The translations under genes were made by a program, and so were the position numbers. From Tenodera sinensis (Eukaryota; Arthropoda; Insecta; Mantodea; Mantidae), in the NCBI GenBank assembly GCA_030765045.1, contig CM060962.1, positions 167,935,194 to 167,999,193 on the forward strand: DNA of 64,000 nt, in the 5' to 3' direction. Shown here in pieces: positions 39,815 to 51,650 of the stretch. Each line of letters opens with the position of its first letter. Positions within the stretch are counted from its first letter, which is position 1. The notes under the pieces were generated by a model that was not told the DNA's origin, did no database searches, and saw only the letters and a list, made by a program, of their open reading frames with translations.

Positions 39815-40000
39815 TGTACAGCCATGGAAAGAATGATTGAGCGCATTAGGAAGAGCAGAATATTTCGAAGTCCCACCTCGTGTTGCAGAGCGGTTCACAC
39901 AAGTGCACATTTCCAACATGCAGCTGAGTCTTTGTTCCATGTTATCGTCTGTCTGACACACAATAGGCTTGAATCACTGCTCGCATTTGTATACATACTC
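39815..40000 (+). repeat. Repeat related to 19325-19440 (inverted)
   Basis: atggaaagaatgattgagcg and gaagagcagaatattt match the reverse complement of the 19.4-kb block. An 88-codon frame crosses it but no family was recognised. Confidence 0.6.
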
Positions 40001-40178
40001 GCCAATACAATATTACAATACAATTTTAAAGTGAAAAACGCTGCCAATTGGAGCATCAAAATCGACAACAGTAGTAGAATCAGCATGTAAAAATTGTCAA
40101 ATGCTTATACGTAAAAAACTAAAAATGATATAATATTAATTCAGTGAAGAAGCTAATAACTTAGGTGTTTAAAATATG

Positions 40179-40338
<160 letters not shown>

Positions 40339-40339
40339 C

Positions 40340-41488
40340 GTCAACACTTACAATTTTATTGCATGGTCCACAGCACAACTTACCTGTAAATAAACAGAAA
40401 TTACTATGTTAGGAAATTTAATATGGTCCCTGGTTTTAAAACAGGCAGAGTAAGAAAGCAACAACAAAAATGACGAAATAATGCCCTTAGCCACTTTCCA
40501 GAAATATCTTTTAAAATGAGATAACCATCCTTGCTACAATAGGTTATTGTTTAAATACTGAAATCCACAATCATATTCGTGTCTAAGATAAAGTGCAAAA
40601 GTGGCTAAAACATGGTTTTCATTCTATGAGGGACACTGCAACCTAGGGTACACAGATATCTCCAAGAGGTTGAAACTAGACTACATCCCAGCTGATGGCC
40701 TAAAAGGACATTAGGTTTCAATCGATATGCCGATAACTACGTCTGAGGGTTATAGCAACACTTAAAAGCTTCAACTTCACAAGCTTGTGCAAAAGCGATA
40801 AAATATATCTCAATGTGTATCGCATTTCTCAAAAAATGTAATTTTTTGTGAAACATGTAAAGAAAATAACTTTCCCCTATGCAATTCTGTGACAACGAAT
40901 CACAACAGTGGTGCATCTCAATACTGCGCCATAGAAGCTTTAAGTCTGTGAAAGTTAATTTGTCATCTCTTGGTTATAATACAATTCATCAGCTTTGTGT
41001 TACACGTACAACAAACTAACTCTTTTACAATTAACAATTAACGTCGTGTATATTGTCACCGTTCAAACACTTTCGGGCCCCCTCCCCCAGTTTCTGCTTT
41101 CTGCTTGTGTGCTCCGAGATGTACCGTTGCCGAATGTCGAGATAACTCCTATTGGCTTTCTGTGAGCTCAGGAAGGAACAAACAGGAAGGCACTCTGCAA
41201 CACATGGATACCTGTAAGTCTTGTTTGTTCCAACCCGCATTGGCAAGAAATCGAGTCCTGAGAGAGCAAGCCGATTATCGTCGGATGTAAAAGGTATGCA
41301 CAGCTCCAAAGAAAATCTTCGGCGGGTTTTGTATATCTTCCCTGGGTCTTTTGAGGAGTATTCTTCACCTTACCTATCGCAGAGCTTGGTGGCTTGGCGA
41401 CACACCAAGATGCTTCGCTGGGCTTTTCTTTTCCTTTTTTTAATCGTGGTTTATTTTTTCTTTTTCTTTTTCTTTTTTCCCCCTTGGG
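40340..41488. other. No gene supported; short repeat at 41330-41430
   Basis: Overlapping frames of 60-93 codons at 41031-41502 lie on both strands. 41335-41430 is related to 28990-29090. Nothing else was recognised. Confidence 0.4.
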
Positions 41489-41598
41489 AGCCGTTTCCGT
41501 AACGAGGCTTTAACATCCTGTTTTGTTTGTTGAAATTGGCCCATTAAGAGAGAAACGATGGCCAAAATAAGGTTTAGACTAATTGTGACTGTTACACG
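41489..41598 (-). repeat. Third copy of the 98-base repeat from 14.5 kb
   Basis: In reverse complement it runs cgtgtaacagtcacaattag...aggatgttaaagcctcg, then acggaaacggctcc, the same order as 14691-14801. Confidence 0.82.
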
Positions 41599-41972
41599 AA
41601 GACTAAGATAGCTAAGTTAACTTTGTTTAGTTCGCGTCATATTTACGCTGATATTGCTTCTTTCTTTTCGCGTCAGTCGCCCACCGAACTAGTAGGCCTG
41701 TTTATGTCAGAGCTCGAAGCAGGGACACCTGATTCACTATCACTCACGGGATCCTTAGCTTCACTCGCGTGTACTTTTCTTTTTAATGTTCCTTATTTAA
41801 GCCATGCATGCATCCATCGTTAACTATTAAGACGGAAATACACTTCATCTTGAACGAAGGCTGTCGGAATTAGCAGTTTAGCACTGCTAGTTTACCACTA
41901 AAATTTCATTCCCAATTCAATTTCAAGCTGGCTAAACTAATTATTGATTTTGTCATAATATAAATACACCGC

Positions 41973-42375
41973 GCTACACTCACGACCACCTCATCTCCGT
42001 AGCGCAGTTGGTAGCGCGCTGGCCTCTGACGCGGAGGACCAGGGTTCGATCTCTGGTACCAGCATGGGGATTTTATCCCCTCTGGGAGGTCTGGCACGGG
42101 GTGCACTCAGCCTCGTCAAGTCCCGGGGGAATTGAGGAGCTACTTGATAGAGAAATAACGGCACCAGGTCGAGAAGGCCGTATAACTGACCGGGAGGGCT
42201 CGGGACGCTGACCACGTCCCACCCTCCAATACTGCACCCCACCAATGACGCCTGTAGTGGGCAGAGGTGGGGGACGCAGCGGCTGGGCGGCAAACCTTTG
42301 CCCTTCATTGGCTGGTGCGCAAGTTTTATTTATTTATTTTATTTTATTTATTTATTTATTTTTTTGCTACACTCA
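41973..42375 (+). repeat. Full-length SINE C with 10-bp target duplication and (ATTT)n tail
   Basis: The element at 41983-42365 has a tRNA-like head (gtagcgcagttggtagcgcg; B box gggttcgatctct), a ~230-base body and a tail of TTTA/ATTT repeats. The direct repeat gctacactca lies at 41973-41982 and 42366-42375. The head does not close an acceptor stem, so it is a SINE and not a tRNA gene. Confidence 0.92.
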
Positions 42376-42479
42376 TATTTACCATTGTTGCAGATGTGCT
42401 GCGTTACATCTGATTACAGTCCCGAGTTCACTGAAAGTAGATAACTTTTGTACTGCCATGTTCACTGCGTGATAGAATG

Positions 42480-42715
42480 TTGATAACTTTTATAAAATGT
42501 TTCTTTTAAATTTAAAATGTTTTGGAATATCGCCAAAATGGTTCACTCCACCCCCCCCCCAAAAAAAAAATCATTTGGACATAACTTGTATATTTTAGCG
42601 AATTCTACTTTTTTGTGTAGTAAGATTTGGTCTATTTCTTATGCTTTACCAGTTATGCAAGTCACCAAGAGTTAAACAGGATTACATAGGTATTTTAATC
42701 TAAACCGTTAGATCG
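42480..42715 (+). repeat. Family F central fragment
   Basis: Contains atatcgccaaaatggttcactcc, tagtaagatttggtctatttcttatg and taccagttatgcaa. Both ends are lost. Confidence 0.78.
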
Positions 42716-43689
42716 TTAATGATTGATTGCAGCTATAACTGAAAACGCAATAAAACTAAAGCCCTGGCTTTTAGAGAACTGAAACAATACGAGCGAAAAT
42801 AGTGTTACAAGAAAAATATTGGAACAAATAAACTGTTTTAAGTACTTAGCCTGCAATGTATCATATCTCAAAAATGCAGATAATAAGAAATAAAACTAAT
42901 AGACTTAATTACATGCGTGGTACCATAAAAATAAACCTGAAGAAGACTAGAAAAACAAATTAAAACTTTATAAAGTAATGACGGTCCCAATTAATTCATT
43001 TCTAATATGTTTATTTCTAGATTGATCTTCTCTTGCACATCCTTTGACAGATCTTAGGAAATGCATTTATACTGCTTGTATTTTACTTAAATCTTTGTTT
43101 CTTAATGTCCCATGTCTCGCTACCGTAAGGCAAGACACGAAGCGCCATGACAGAGTGCAATTTTATTTGAACTATTTTAGCTTTTAGTGTTCTTTTAATT
43201 GTGCCATTTATTGCTCGAAACTTGCCAATTTTCGGGTTTATATCTTGCTCTATTTCATAAGTAAAAAAATGCTCATATTATATACTTTACTAATTTTTCT
43301 TAATTCATTCATTGCCTTTTGCAGATAATTAATACATTTAATGTTCTTTGCCCTAGCGCAGAAATGTAATGGTTTAATATAGCAGCGCCTTTATTTGCTT
43401 CACTGTTAGTCGTGGTGACTTTTTGTCGCTGCACTGTGACTGTATCGATGAAGGAATTCCTGCAACGATTTTTGCGTCTCGTGTCCGGCTTGAAGAGAAC
43501 GCAAGTGTTGCCCTAGGCTACACACTACACATCTGTGGTCGACGTATTGACTTTGCGGTCTTGTAAGAGAACAGGAGAAAGGAATGGGGTGAAGCACGTG
43601 TACACACAAGGAACGCTTTCTATTTGAACTAAAAGGAGCCCCTTCGGATACTAAATATAGAGAGATAAACGCTTGCGTTCGAGGATTAA
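42716..43689. other. No recognised feature
   Basis: AT-rich with weak frames only. 43030-43200 resembles no element seen elsewhere in the window. Confidence 0.4.
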
Positions 43690-43790
43690 ATAAAAACTTC
43701 TACAAACTATTCTTCTAGCTACTTCTTGTTAATTGAAATAACTTTCTTTAGATATTTACAGATAGGGATACAGTATGGATAAGGAGAAAA
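43690..43790 (+). repeat. Family F 5' fragment
   Basis: ctacaaactattcttctagctacttcttgttaattgaaata matches the family just inside its 5' end. Confidence 0.55.
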
Positions 43791-43844
43791 CGCTAGGCTA
43801 AAGCGATAGTCTGATTTTTATCTTTGCATAACCACAGAAAAAGT

Positions 43845-43935
43845 TTGTGAGTGAGTGAATGGGTGGGAGGGTGAGTGGTGAGTGAGTGATGAGTGAGTGA
43901 CTGACTGAGTGGGTGAGTGACTGAGTGAGTGAGAC
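43845..43935. repeat. (GAGT)n degenerate microsatellite
   Basis: gagtgagtgaatgggtggg with GACT variants. Confidence 0.93.
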
Positions 43936-44322
43936 AAATACAAAAATTATTAAAAAATAAAATAGCTGTGAGGCACATAAGACATAGAAAGCAAGGCTGT
44001 AGCGAGAAAAAGAGAGCTAGAAGGTATAAACGGCATGCGATTTTATCGCATAACAGATCAAAGTCCTCTGAAGGAAAACCTAAATATTGTTGAGAGTCAA
44101 GAGTTTAATGACAGTGTTAAGAACAGGAGAAAGTGCTTTTCTCTCAACAAATCTGGATGTCCGATGAACTTCAGCATCCCTCAAAAACACGTTATTTAGG
44201 ATAAACTTCCGCGATGTACCTTACTAATTCAGAGGATTACACAATCATTTGGAGAATTAAAATCTGTGACCAAATAACAGCATAAAACGGTCGAAAAAAT
44301 CCCTTTACATCAGGGCTGGGGA

Positions 44323-44587
44323 ACTGGTACTCACTGAAATTAAAATTTAAATTATTTTGTTGTTTAACGACGCTGTCAATTGCCAGGATCACATCAGCGT
44401 CGCCGGTGTACCGGAATTTTGTCCCGCAGGAGTTCTTTAACATGCCAGTAAATCTACTGACATGGAGCTGTCGTTTTTAAGCACACTTAAAAACCATCGG
44501 CCTGGGCCGGGTTTGAACCCGCGACCTTGGGAACAGTAGACCAGCGTCTAACCAACTGAGCCACCCAGACCGACTGGTACTCACTGA
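44323..44587 (-). repeat. Full-length SINE A with exact 15-bp target duplication
   Basis: The SINE at 44338-44572 is in minus orientation. The direct repeat actggtactcactga lies at 44323-44337 and 44573-44587. In reverse complement it starts ggtctgggtggctcagttgg and ends gacagcgtcgttaaacaaca. Confidence 0.95.
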
Positions 44588-45509
44588 GCCAGCCTGCTCA
44601 CGGCGTGCTCTGTGTGTTTAGCAGGTAAAAAGAAATGAATGTCGCTCAAGCTGTCCCACGTGTCGCACAGGCCTGCTTTACATGAGTATACCAAATTCCT
44701 ACGAAGTTTTTAATTTCACTTTTTGTTTTTATAAATGCAATGTAAGTCTGCAGTTTTTTTTAAATAAAACATGCGTTTTATGCAATTTCATTTAGGCATT
44801 TAATGAAAGTTTTAGTCTTAAACACATTTCGGGCGAAGACATTCACATACTCTGGCTATCAGTAAAGAACGAGGAAGCAAAGCATTAGAGCTAGAAATTC
44901 CATAATTGAAATTTTGCTAAAAAGAAATGCGTACTTTTAGGTATAGCGCCGAAAGAATATAGAATACAATTTTAGACAAAACAAACATTGTAATAAAAGA
45001 AAAAAAAAATCAAGAGTCGTAAATGTGTCAAGGAGGGCATCTTTCATGCAAGGAAGGAAGAGAAACGACGTTTTTCATTGAATTTCTCCCTATATTTCGT
45101 TGTTTTTATTGTTTGGAACAAGGGCGCCTGGAGCAGAGGTTGGAAGGGAAATCGCCCCATTCCCGCCGTCAAGATTTTAATATCAATTGGCTTGCTTTAC
45201 TTCTCACTCACAGAGATATTGGTGTAGAAATAAAGGGTTATAGATATAGCTTGCTGTTTACAGTGAAATAAATACTGTAGGGTAATAATCACATTAACTA
45301 AAACATTTATACAAATAAATTGATACGGTAAACACAATTAAAAAGCACTAAAGTATATTAATTTCTTATATTTATTCTTTCAAGCACCACTGCTTCCTTT
45401 TCCTGCTTTTATTCTCTACCCAATATCAACTTAGATTAAAATATTATGATTTTCTGTAACCCATAAATTATGTATCTCTTATTCTTGTTCAGTTTCTTTA
45501 CATGGGAAC

Positions 45510-45540
<31 letters not shown>

Positions 45541-46689
45541 TTACGTAGACCACTCTAAACGTATGCCGTGTATGTGATACTGACGAATAACGTTTAACAA
45601 TGTCTTAGATGCGGACCAAACACGACCGTTTATCTTATAATATGCTTGCAAATATACGATTTTATCGTATAATATGTTAACAGGCTAAGTCATCCAACTA
45701 TTTTTATTCAATGTACATTCAAATACGCCAAGTTCCAAATAATTATGTTCTTGAAAGAAGCTTCTTTATGGTACTCTGGATTTAGTTTATTTTAATTTTA
45801 AGGCTAATCATTTTCTCATTTCCACCGATGGTGGCATTGATGATTATTCGTAACACATTCGGCTGTTCATCCATTTGGTATGCCGTGATCTGACAGCTGA
45901 CACAATGTTGATTTCATTTTAAACAACACTGTAAGAAGGTAATTATTATTTATATAACCTGTCACATTTTATTCATAGAATAATCTTAATAAGTCACATT
46001 CGAGGCTATGAGTTTTGTAACCCCTTATGACGTTACCTATGAATAATTAATAAGTAAATCACTTTGTATTAGATAATTTACGACAAATAGCGTTACAGCC
46101 TTATACTAGCTGATGTACCCGCCTACAGCGACATTCAAAAATATTCGTCTCCACTTCAAAACATTATATTAAAACTAACGGAAGTAAAATTCTAATTGTT
46201 AATTTGCAGAAAGACTAACCATCAAACCATATTATAGTTAACCTGTTAGTGTTTTTCAAGGTGTTTCATTCTAATAGCTGCATACTTGTACAAAATTTCT
46301 CTAGTTGTTCATGTTTTTTCGCGTGTAACCTTTACTAAGTTAATTTACATGTATTTAGGAGAGCTAATATTTTAGTAAAATACCTGAAATTGTGGAGAAA
46401 GTATTTTTTATATGACGGGGGGAAAATGTAAGTGGGGAATTATCAGCGTTTTTACCAAACTTCCTCATGAAGAGCTCGGTTTTTAATATTTTACAAGTTA
46501 ATTCATTGTCTTAAATCATGTGTCGGCGACATTGTTAGGTGTAATAACAAAACGTTGCTCCACTGGATGCATTTAAATAATTTTGCAAATACCACAAGTG
46601 AAAAAGCTGAGAAAACAGGGAAATTAAAATAGCCGATGCGTTACGTTTATAGGTAGGTATGATTTTGTTTAGGCGCTATCGAGTATTGT
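44588..46689. other. No recognised gene; poly-A run at 45510-45537
   Basis: 2.1 kb of AT-rich sequence. The 82-codon frame at 45023-45271 has no recognisable domain. Confidence 0.4.
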
Positions 46690-47460
46690 TACATAACTTC
46701 CATAAACCTTTCCTACACAAGCTTATTTTTCTACTAAAATAAATATTTGCAGAAATATACACAATTTGTTGTTGGTAACCATAAAAGGGGATGCAGGAGA
46801 CTTAAACCACAATGAATTGTTTAAGAATGGATCTCTATATGCTATGCTTAATTGCACACCTTTTCTGTTTACAGTACTTTAAGAGAAAAAACGCTCACTG
46901 AACAATGCAAACCGTTAAGAATGGGTATCGTGGAAACAGCTGATACCCCAAAAACTTAACGAATTTTGTGTTCTAAGCAGATTTACACTTTTTTGTAGTA
47001 CGTTTTCGCCTATATGGTTTGCCAGTTGTACAGCTTCATAAAAAATTAATTCTGAATGAAGGAATTTCAAATGCTATTCTTAGCTATTCTTATTAAATTT
47101 ATTTATCATGTGAATATCTTAAATGTTTAATATTTTAATCAAAATGGCTAAGAGCCACTCTTGAGAAAATAAAGAACATTTTTTCATGTAAAAGGTAGTT
47201 CGGGATGGGGTAATTTTCTTGAACATGTTCATATCGCGTTCTTGGAAAATACTGAACTTGAGCTTCAACAACAAGCTTGGTATTTATCAAAGCTTTTATT
47301 TGTTTTTAATTATACTCTCTCTCACTAACTCTCTCTATCCCTCACAGACACACATATTTTTATAAAATTAAAAAAAGTTTTATTTGAACTCGGGGGTCTA
47401 AAACTCTATTTTTAGTAACACGTCTATATCGGATTACTTACTTGGTATGGGATAGACAAA
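46690..47460 (+). repeat. Diverged family F copy
   Basis: ctactaaaataaatatttgcagaaat, tctgaatgaagg, aatcaaaatggctaagagccac, catgtaaaaggtagttcgggatggg and a diverged end at gggatagacaaagcag. Confidence 0.7.
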
Positions 47461-47534
47461 GCAGAACATACAAAACTGATGAAATAAAATTCTAGGAAAA
47501 GCAAGTAACTTTAATGTAAATGTGCGGAATAACC

Positions 47535-48004
47535 TCAACGTCGCATATTCAAATCGATGGATTGACAGAGGTGGATCAATTCCATGGCCAGCACGGTCGC
47601 CAGATCTGATACCGCTCGACTATTTTCTGTGAAGTTGTATGAAGAGTACGGTGTAGGGCACTCCTGTAACGTCAGCGGAGGACCTTATGGCTCTAGTCCA
47701 CAAAGCAATCGAACATTTTCAAAGACAATCGCACGTATTGGGGCATGTGTATGACGCTCACCACCGCGGATGTAGGCTCTGCAATAACGTAGTAGTTATA
47801 CAGTTCGAGGCCCGTTTGTAATGTAGACAGCTCGATGTTGTGTTTATTGACGAAATGTGAACGTACACCCATCTCATACGTCAATGCAACTACAGCGTCC
47901 AAACCGTGCATTTTAGGACAGAGGTTCCTATCTTAAAACCGATTAGTTTGATGTCACACACAACATACTAAGCGTTGTCGGTGTTTTTTGGACACCCTGT
48001 ATAT
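47535..48004 (+). pseudogene. Mariner-like transposase C-terminal relic with its 3' terminal repeat
   Basis: The WPARSPDLIPLDYFL block (about 47580-47630) is followed by a stop, then GTPVTSAEDL and the family C-terminal region with many breaks. The terminal sequence at 47960-48004 (acaacatactaagcgttgtcgg...ggacaccctgta) is the same terminus found at both ends of 18412-19211. It is followed by TA. Only the last third of the gene remains. Confidence 0.75.
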
Positions 48005-48144
48005 ATACCCGGTGAGTCAGCTGGCACTCTCCAGTTTTATGCAATCCGCATTTTATACTATAACATGAAAACAGCAGCCCCTATGCTAAGCGCTATCCAA
48101 GTATTTAAAAACTACTCGTTAAACGGAATGTCTGTTCCTGGAGT

Positions 48145-48228
48145 TCTAGTTAGCTCAGTTGGAATGAGCACAGGATTCCTAAGTGATCCATCTGCTGTAG
48201 GGATGGTTCGAACGCCCTGCATGTATTT
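48145..48228 (+). repeat. tRNA-like SINE fragment
   Basis: gttagctcagttggaatgag and gatggttcgaacgccc act as A- and B-box-like segments. An acceptor stem does not close. No body relationship to families A-E was seen. Confidence 0.45.
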
Positions 48229-48664
48229 ATTTTTTTATCGAATAATATTCACAGATAACATTGACTGAACAATTATTGTGATTAAAGTTATTTTAATTCC
48301 TAATTGTTTTATTTCCATTTTATGGTATTGTACATTAAGGATATCTCTCGTGGTATAGACACTGAGCTGATTGTGCACTGTGCATCTCCGTAGATCAAAA
48401 GCATATCAACGTACGAATTGTCGAATTTATTGTGAAGGACTGGCAGAAAATATGGTGGGACAGCATACGCGTGGAGAATGGAGTCGGCATTCATATTAAC
48501 ACATTGCATTATGCCAGTCCACTGGGTCAGAGTTCATTATACCTATTCTACTACAAAATGCAGATAACCAAAATCTATTTCAGTTATTATGTTCTAAACC
48601 CTCAGGAACTTCAAAATATATAACCGTGAATTTGGCTTACAAGCATTGACAAGCATAAACAAAT

Positions 48665-48748
48665 TGTACAACGCCGAGATGCGAACCCGTACCCCTGGCG
48701 TTAGCACACAAGACAGTCATAATTCTACTGAGCTATTTGGACGCTCGA
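48665..48748 (-). repeat. tRNA-like SINE fragment, minus orientation
   Basis: gatgcgaacccgtacccctgg (B box in reverse) and ctactgagctatttgg (A box in reverse). It sits about 90 bases outside the hAT element. Confidence 0.45.
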
Positions 48749-48826
48749 CTGAAAGGGCATTCCGAGTTCAACCTTAGAACCTGTATTCCAGGCGCTATGC
48801 TTTAATCCTTTGTTGGGCGTTTTAAT

Positions 48827-50087
48827 ATTATTACTAGGGCTCGGAAGTTCATGCCCTAAAAAACACTGAAATATGCATGCAACTATGCTCTTAAAAACTT
48901 GAAAATATGCCAAGAAATGTGCACTATTTCACTAAAACAATTAATGCCCCTTTGCAGTAGACAAGGCGAGTTAGTATAAATAATAAATAAAGTTACCTTA
49001 ATCTTCAGAGGTTGAAGCAGAAGTGGTCCCGCTGCTAGTATTAACTGCTAAATTGCAGTTCACAACCAACACTTTGCACAACGTTTCAACTGTAAAATAT
49101 CGTCTGTTGTCTCGCAAAACACTTTTGTAACGTGAAAAACTTCTCTCCACGTCACAAGATGTTATCGGGGCATATTTAAATGATGTTAACCGATTCACAG
49201 AGAGAGTCAAGTCTCTTGGTGTGACAGATGGTTTTCTTTCGAGGATGTCTCGAATATAGCACATCTGTTTAAAACCAGAATTTTTTTGAAATTACATAAT
49301 TCACTTTCTCTTTCACTTTTTGTCCTATGCTACCAAGAACCGAATTTAGATCACATAATATTTTTTCAAAGACAGTAAGTGATTCATGCAAAGGAGATCC
49401 TACAGCTTCCAGTGCCGTTATGGCTGTTGGTAAGAAAGAAAAATGGGCAGATATGAAACTAAGATCCTCTTTTAACCCAGTGCCTGATAGAATATTTTGC
49501 ACAGTTTCTATTGATCAAGCATCTTTCGAGTCCAATGAATTAACAACCTCTTCGACTGTTTGTATGTGCTCAGTATAATATAAAACTGCATCGACCCGTG
49601 TTCCCCATGGTTAACACGGTTAACACTGGTGCAGGAGGAAGTCGGATATTAGGTGCTGTTGATCTAAACAACTTAACTCTTTTAGGAGATTTAACAAAAA
49701 TTCTCTTTGTACTGGACACCAATCTATCTACCAATGGGAAAGAATCACGTATTGTCTCAGAAATGTAACGAAGAGTGTGTGCCAAACAAGTTATATGAAT
49801 TAAGTTAGGAAAAATACCTTTCAGAGTTTGTCCTGATTTTACCGTATTATACAGATGGAAAAAAGAATAAAAAACCATAAAATAATTAAAATATGCAATA
49901 TAAGGGCTATAATATCGAAATATTATGCATTTATCAAAAATCAAGAAAATATGCAGTTATATGCACCATAAAATCATGTCCAAATAACTGAAAATTTCAT
50001 AATTCGTGCACATAATGTAAAAGCATACATTTTTAACCTCTATGAAAAAACATGCAAATGCATGAACTTCCTAGCCCTAATTATTAC
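48827..50087 (-). mobile_element. hAT element relic with exact 8-bp target duplication
   Basis: The element spans 48835-50079 (1245 bp). Terminal inverted repeats: left TAGGGCTCGGAAGTTCATG, right (in reverse complement) identical but for one base at position 8. The 8-bp direct repeat attattac lies at 48827-48834 and 50080-50087. Eight-base duplications are the hallmark of the hAT superfamily. Near both ends an atatgca motif recurs (for example 48870-48910 and 49945-49965), like hAT subterminal binding repeats. It is internally deleted: only the C-terminal half of the transposase is present. Confidence 0.95.
48998..49944 (-). pseudogene. hAT transposase, C-terminal half, two frameshifts
   Basis: Read on the minus strand in three segments. 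49944-49570 has FPNLIHITCLAHTLRYISE, a CLAHxL motif typical of hAT DDE cores. 49502-49269 has GTGLKEDLSFI. 49264-48998 ends with the dimerisation motif SCDVERSFSRYKSVLRDNR. The segments lie in different frames, with shifts near 49600 and 49265. The BED finger and the first catalytic region are missing. No activity is expected. Confidence 0.85.
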
Positions 50088-50224
50088 TTAAATGGCAAAA
50101 GCTGTCGTATATTTAAGAACGTCAAGCAATACGTCTTAGTAGGCGCAAAGCTGAACTAAAGCGCAAATGCCTACCTTCCAAAAAAATAAAGTGCGGCTGG
50201 CACACCTGCTATAGTGTGGAGCGA

Positions 50225-50460
50225 GCAAACTGGCTCCGTGGTAACGTGTGAGGATCACTTTCTGAAGATCCGTGGTGCGATCCCCGTTTACCACCCACTC
50301 TAACCTTGGACTTTTCGTGCTATTCCCCAGTCGGTATGCTGAAGTGGTTCCTCATCTACCATGATTTCCTTACCCAAATTTGATGCCAGACAGATGGCGC
50401 GCAGATGCTCGCTCCAGGGAAAGGATACCCCGTGGACATGAGGGGGCTGTTTGTTTAGAA
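50225..50460 (+). repeat. SINE D copy, plus orientation
   Basis: The head gcaaactggctccgtggtaacgtg and B box ggtgcgatccccg are followed by the family body (cttttcgtgctattcccc, ctcatctaccatgatttcc). 50461-50971 is GC-richer without a recognised feature. Confidence 0.75.
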
Positions 50461-50971
50461 GAGTCGTTCATCGCCCTCTTTAGGCTAGCCCAGTAGCAGG
50501 ACGGGTCGTCGAACCATGAAATATTAGGGACTTCCGGCGTTTCTGTCGCCGGTCTGTAGCCTCCTGTGGTTCCTTCACTTCATCCCTTCCCTCTGGGGAG
50601 TGCTGGTGGCAAGAGATTTCCTGTAGATCGCAATGCGCGAGATGTCCGCCTCTAGTGTATAGCCTATACCCTTTGTAGTGTGCAGAACTTTACTAAGCAA
50701 CACAGAGCTACAGCAAATGTGAAATTCATATCTACCATGAGACCTTCGACCACCTTGTAGCACAATGGGGTGTTAAATCCGATTTTCACGATGTTGTAAT
50801 ACTAAATGTTGCCAAATGTTCAGTGTTTGTTTTTTCGCCAAAACTGCGTGTAAGCAGTATATTGAGACATTGAATCATACTCCACAATTTCAATGCCATT
50901 ATTCCTGGAAACAATATTCTGTGTCTCTTGTTGCCGATGATCTTATCCTTAGAACTATCATGATGAAACAT

Positions 50972-51226
50972 CCGTATGTGCAACAAAAAAATTATTTTGT
51001 TGTTTAACGACGCTGTCAATTGCCAGGATCACATCAGCGTCGCCGGTGTGCCGGAATTTTGTCCCGCAGGAGTTCTTTTACATGCCAGTAAATCTACTGA
51101 CATGGAGCTGTCGTTTTTAAGCACACTTAACAACCATCGGCCTGGGCCGGGTTTGAACCTGCGACCTTGGGATCAGTAGACCAGCGTCTAACCAACTGAG
51201 CCACCCAGACCGACCGTATGTGCAAC
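50972..51226 (-). repeat. Full-length SINE A with exact 13-bp target duplication
   Basis: The SINE at 50985-51213 is in minus orientation, and ccgtatgtgcaac lies at 50972-50984 and 51214-51226. The sequence is nearly identical to the copy at 44338-44572, so both are recent. Confidence 0.95.
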
Positions 51227-51294
51227 GTTACAACGTTACAATTCGCCTATGGGTTGTATCTCCTTAATCCGCCTTAAATGTTCATCGCACGAGA

Positions 51295-51650
51295 GAAATT
51301 ACTGAGAGTGCTGGCATAGTTCAGTTTATAGGTAAGAGTGGTTCGAATTCCGGCTGTGGCATTATATTTTAGTCCACAGAGCAATATCTGGAGCCAAAGG
51401 TATCCATTACTGAAAAAATTTTCAGAAATCCTGACGACATTTGGCAACAGGTTAAGCAGTTTTTCTTCTAGTTGTGTACACTTGTAAATAACATCATGCA
51501 TCATACATCACCTACGGGAGGGTAAACACGATCTGGTGAGTGCAATGGACTGTATGAGGGGTGGGATGGTTTGTAACCTGCGACGTCACTGCATAAGGTT
51601 CAGTAACAATTCCACTTAATTTCCTTTTGTCCTGGCTTTAATGCTTAGAA
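51295..51650 (+). repeat. tRNA-like repeat related to 58405-58740
   Basis: A degraded head (gcatagttcagtttataggta; gtggttcgaattccgg) is followed at a distance by tttccttttgtcctggctttaatgcttagaaa. The latter matches 58672-58710. Both loci have the same order of tRNA-like head then this block. Confidence 0.5.

Noticed and set aside
41993..42067. Possible functional tRNA gene
   Set aside because: A and B boxes are present but the 5' and 3' acceptor segments do not pair, and a SINE body, tail and target duplication follow.
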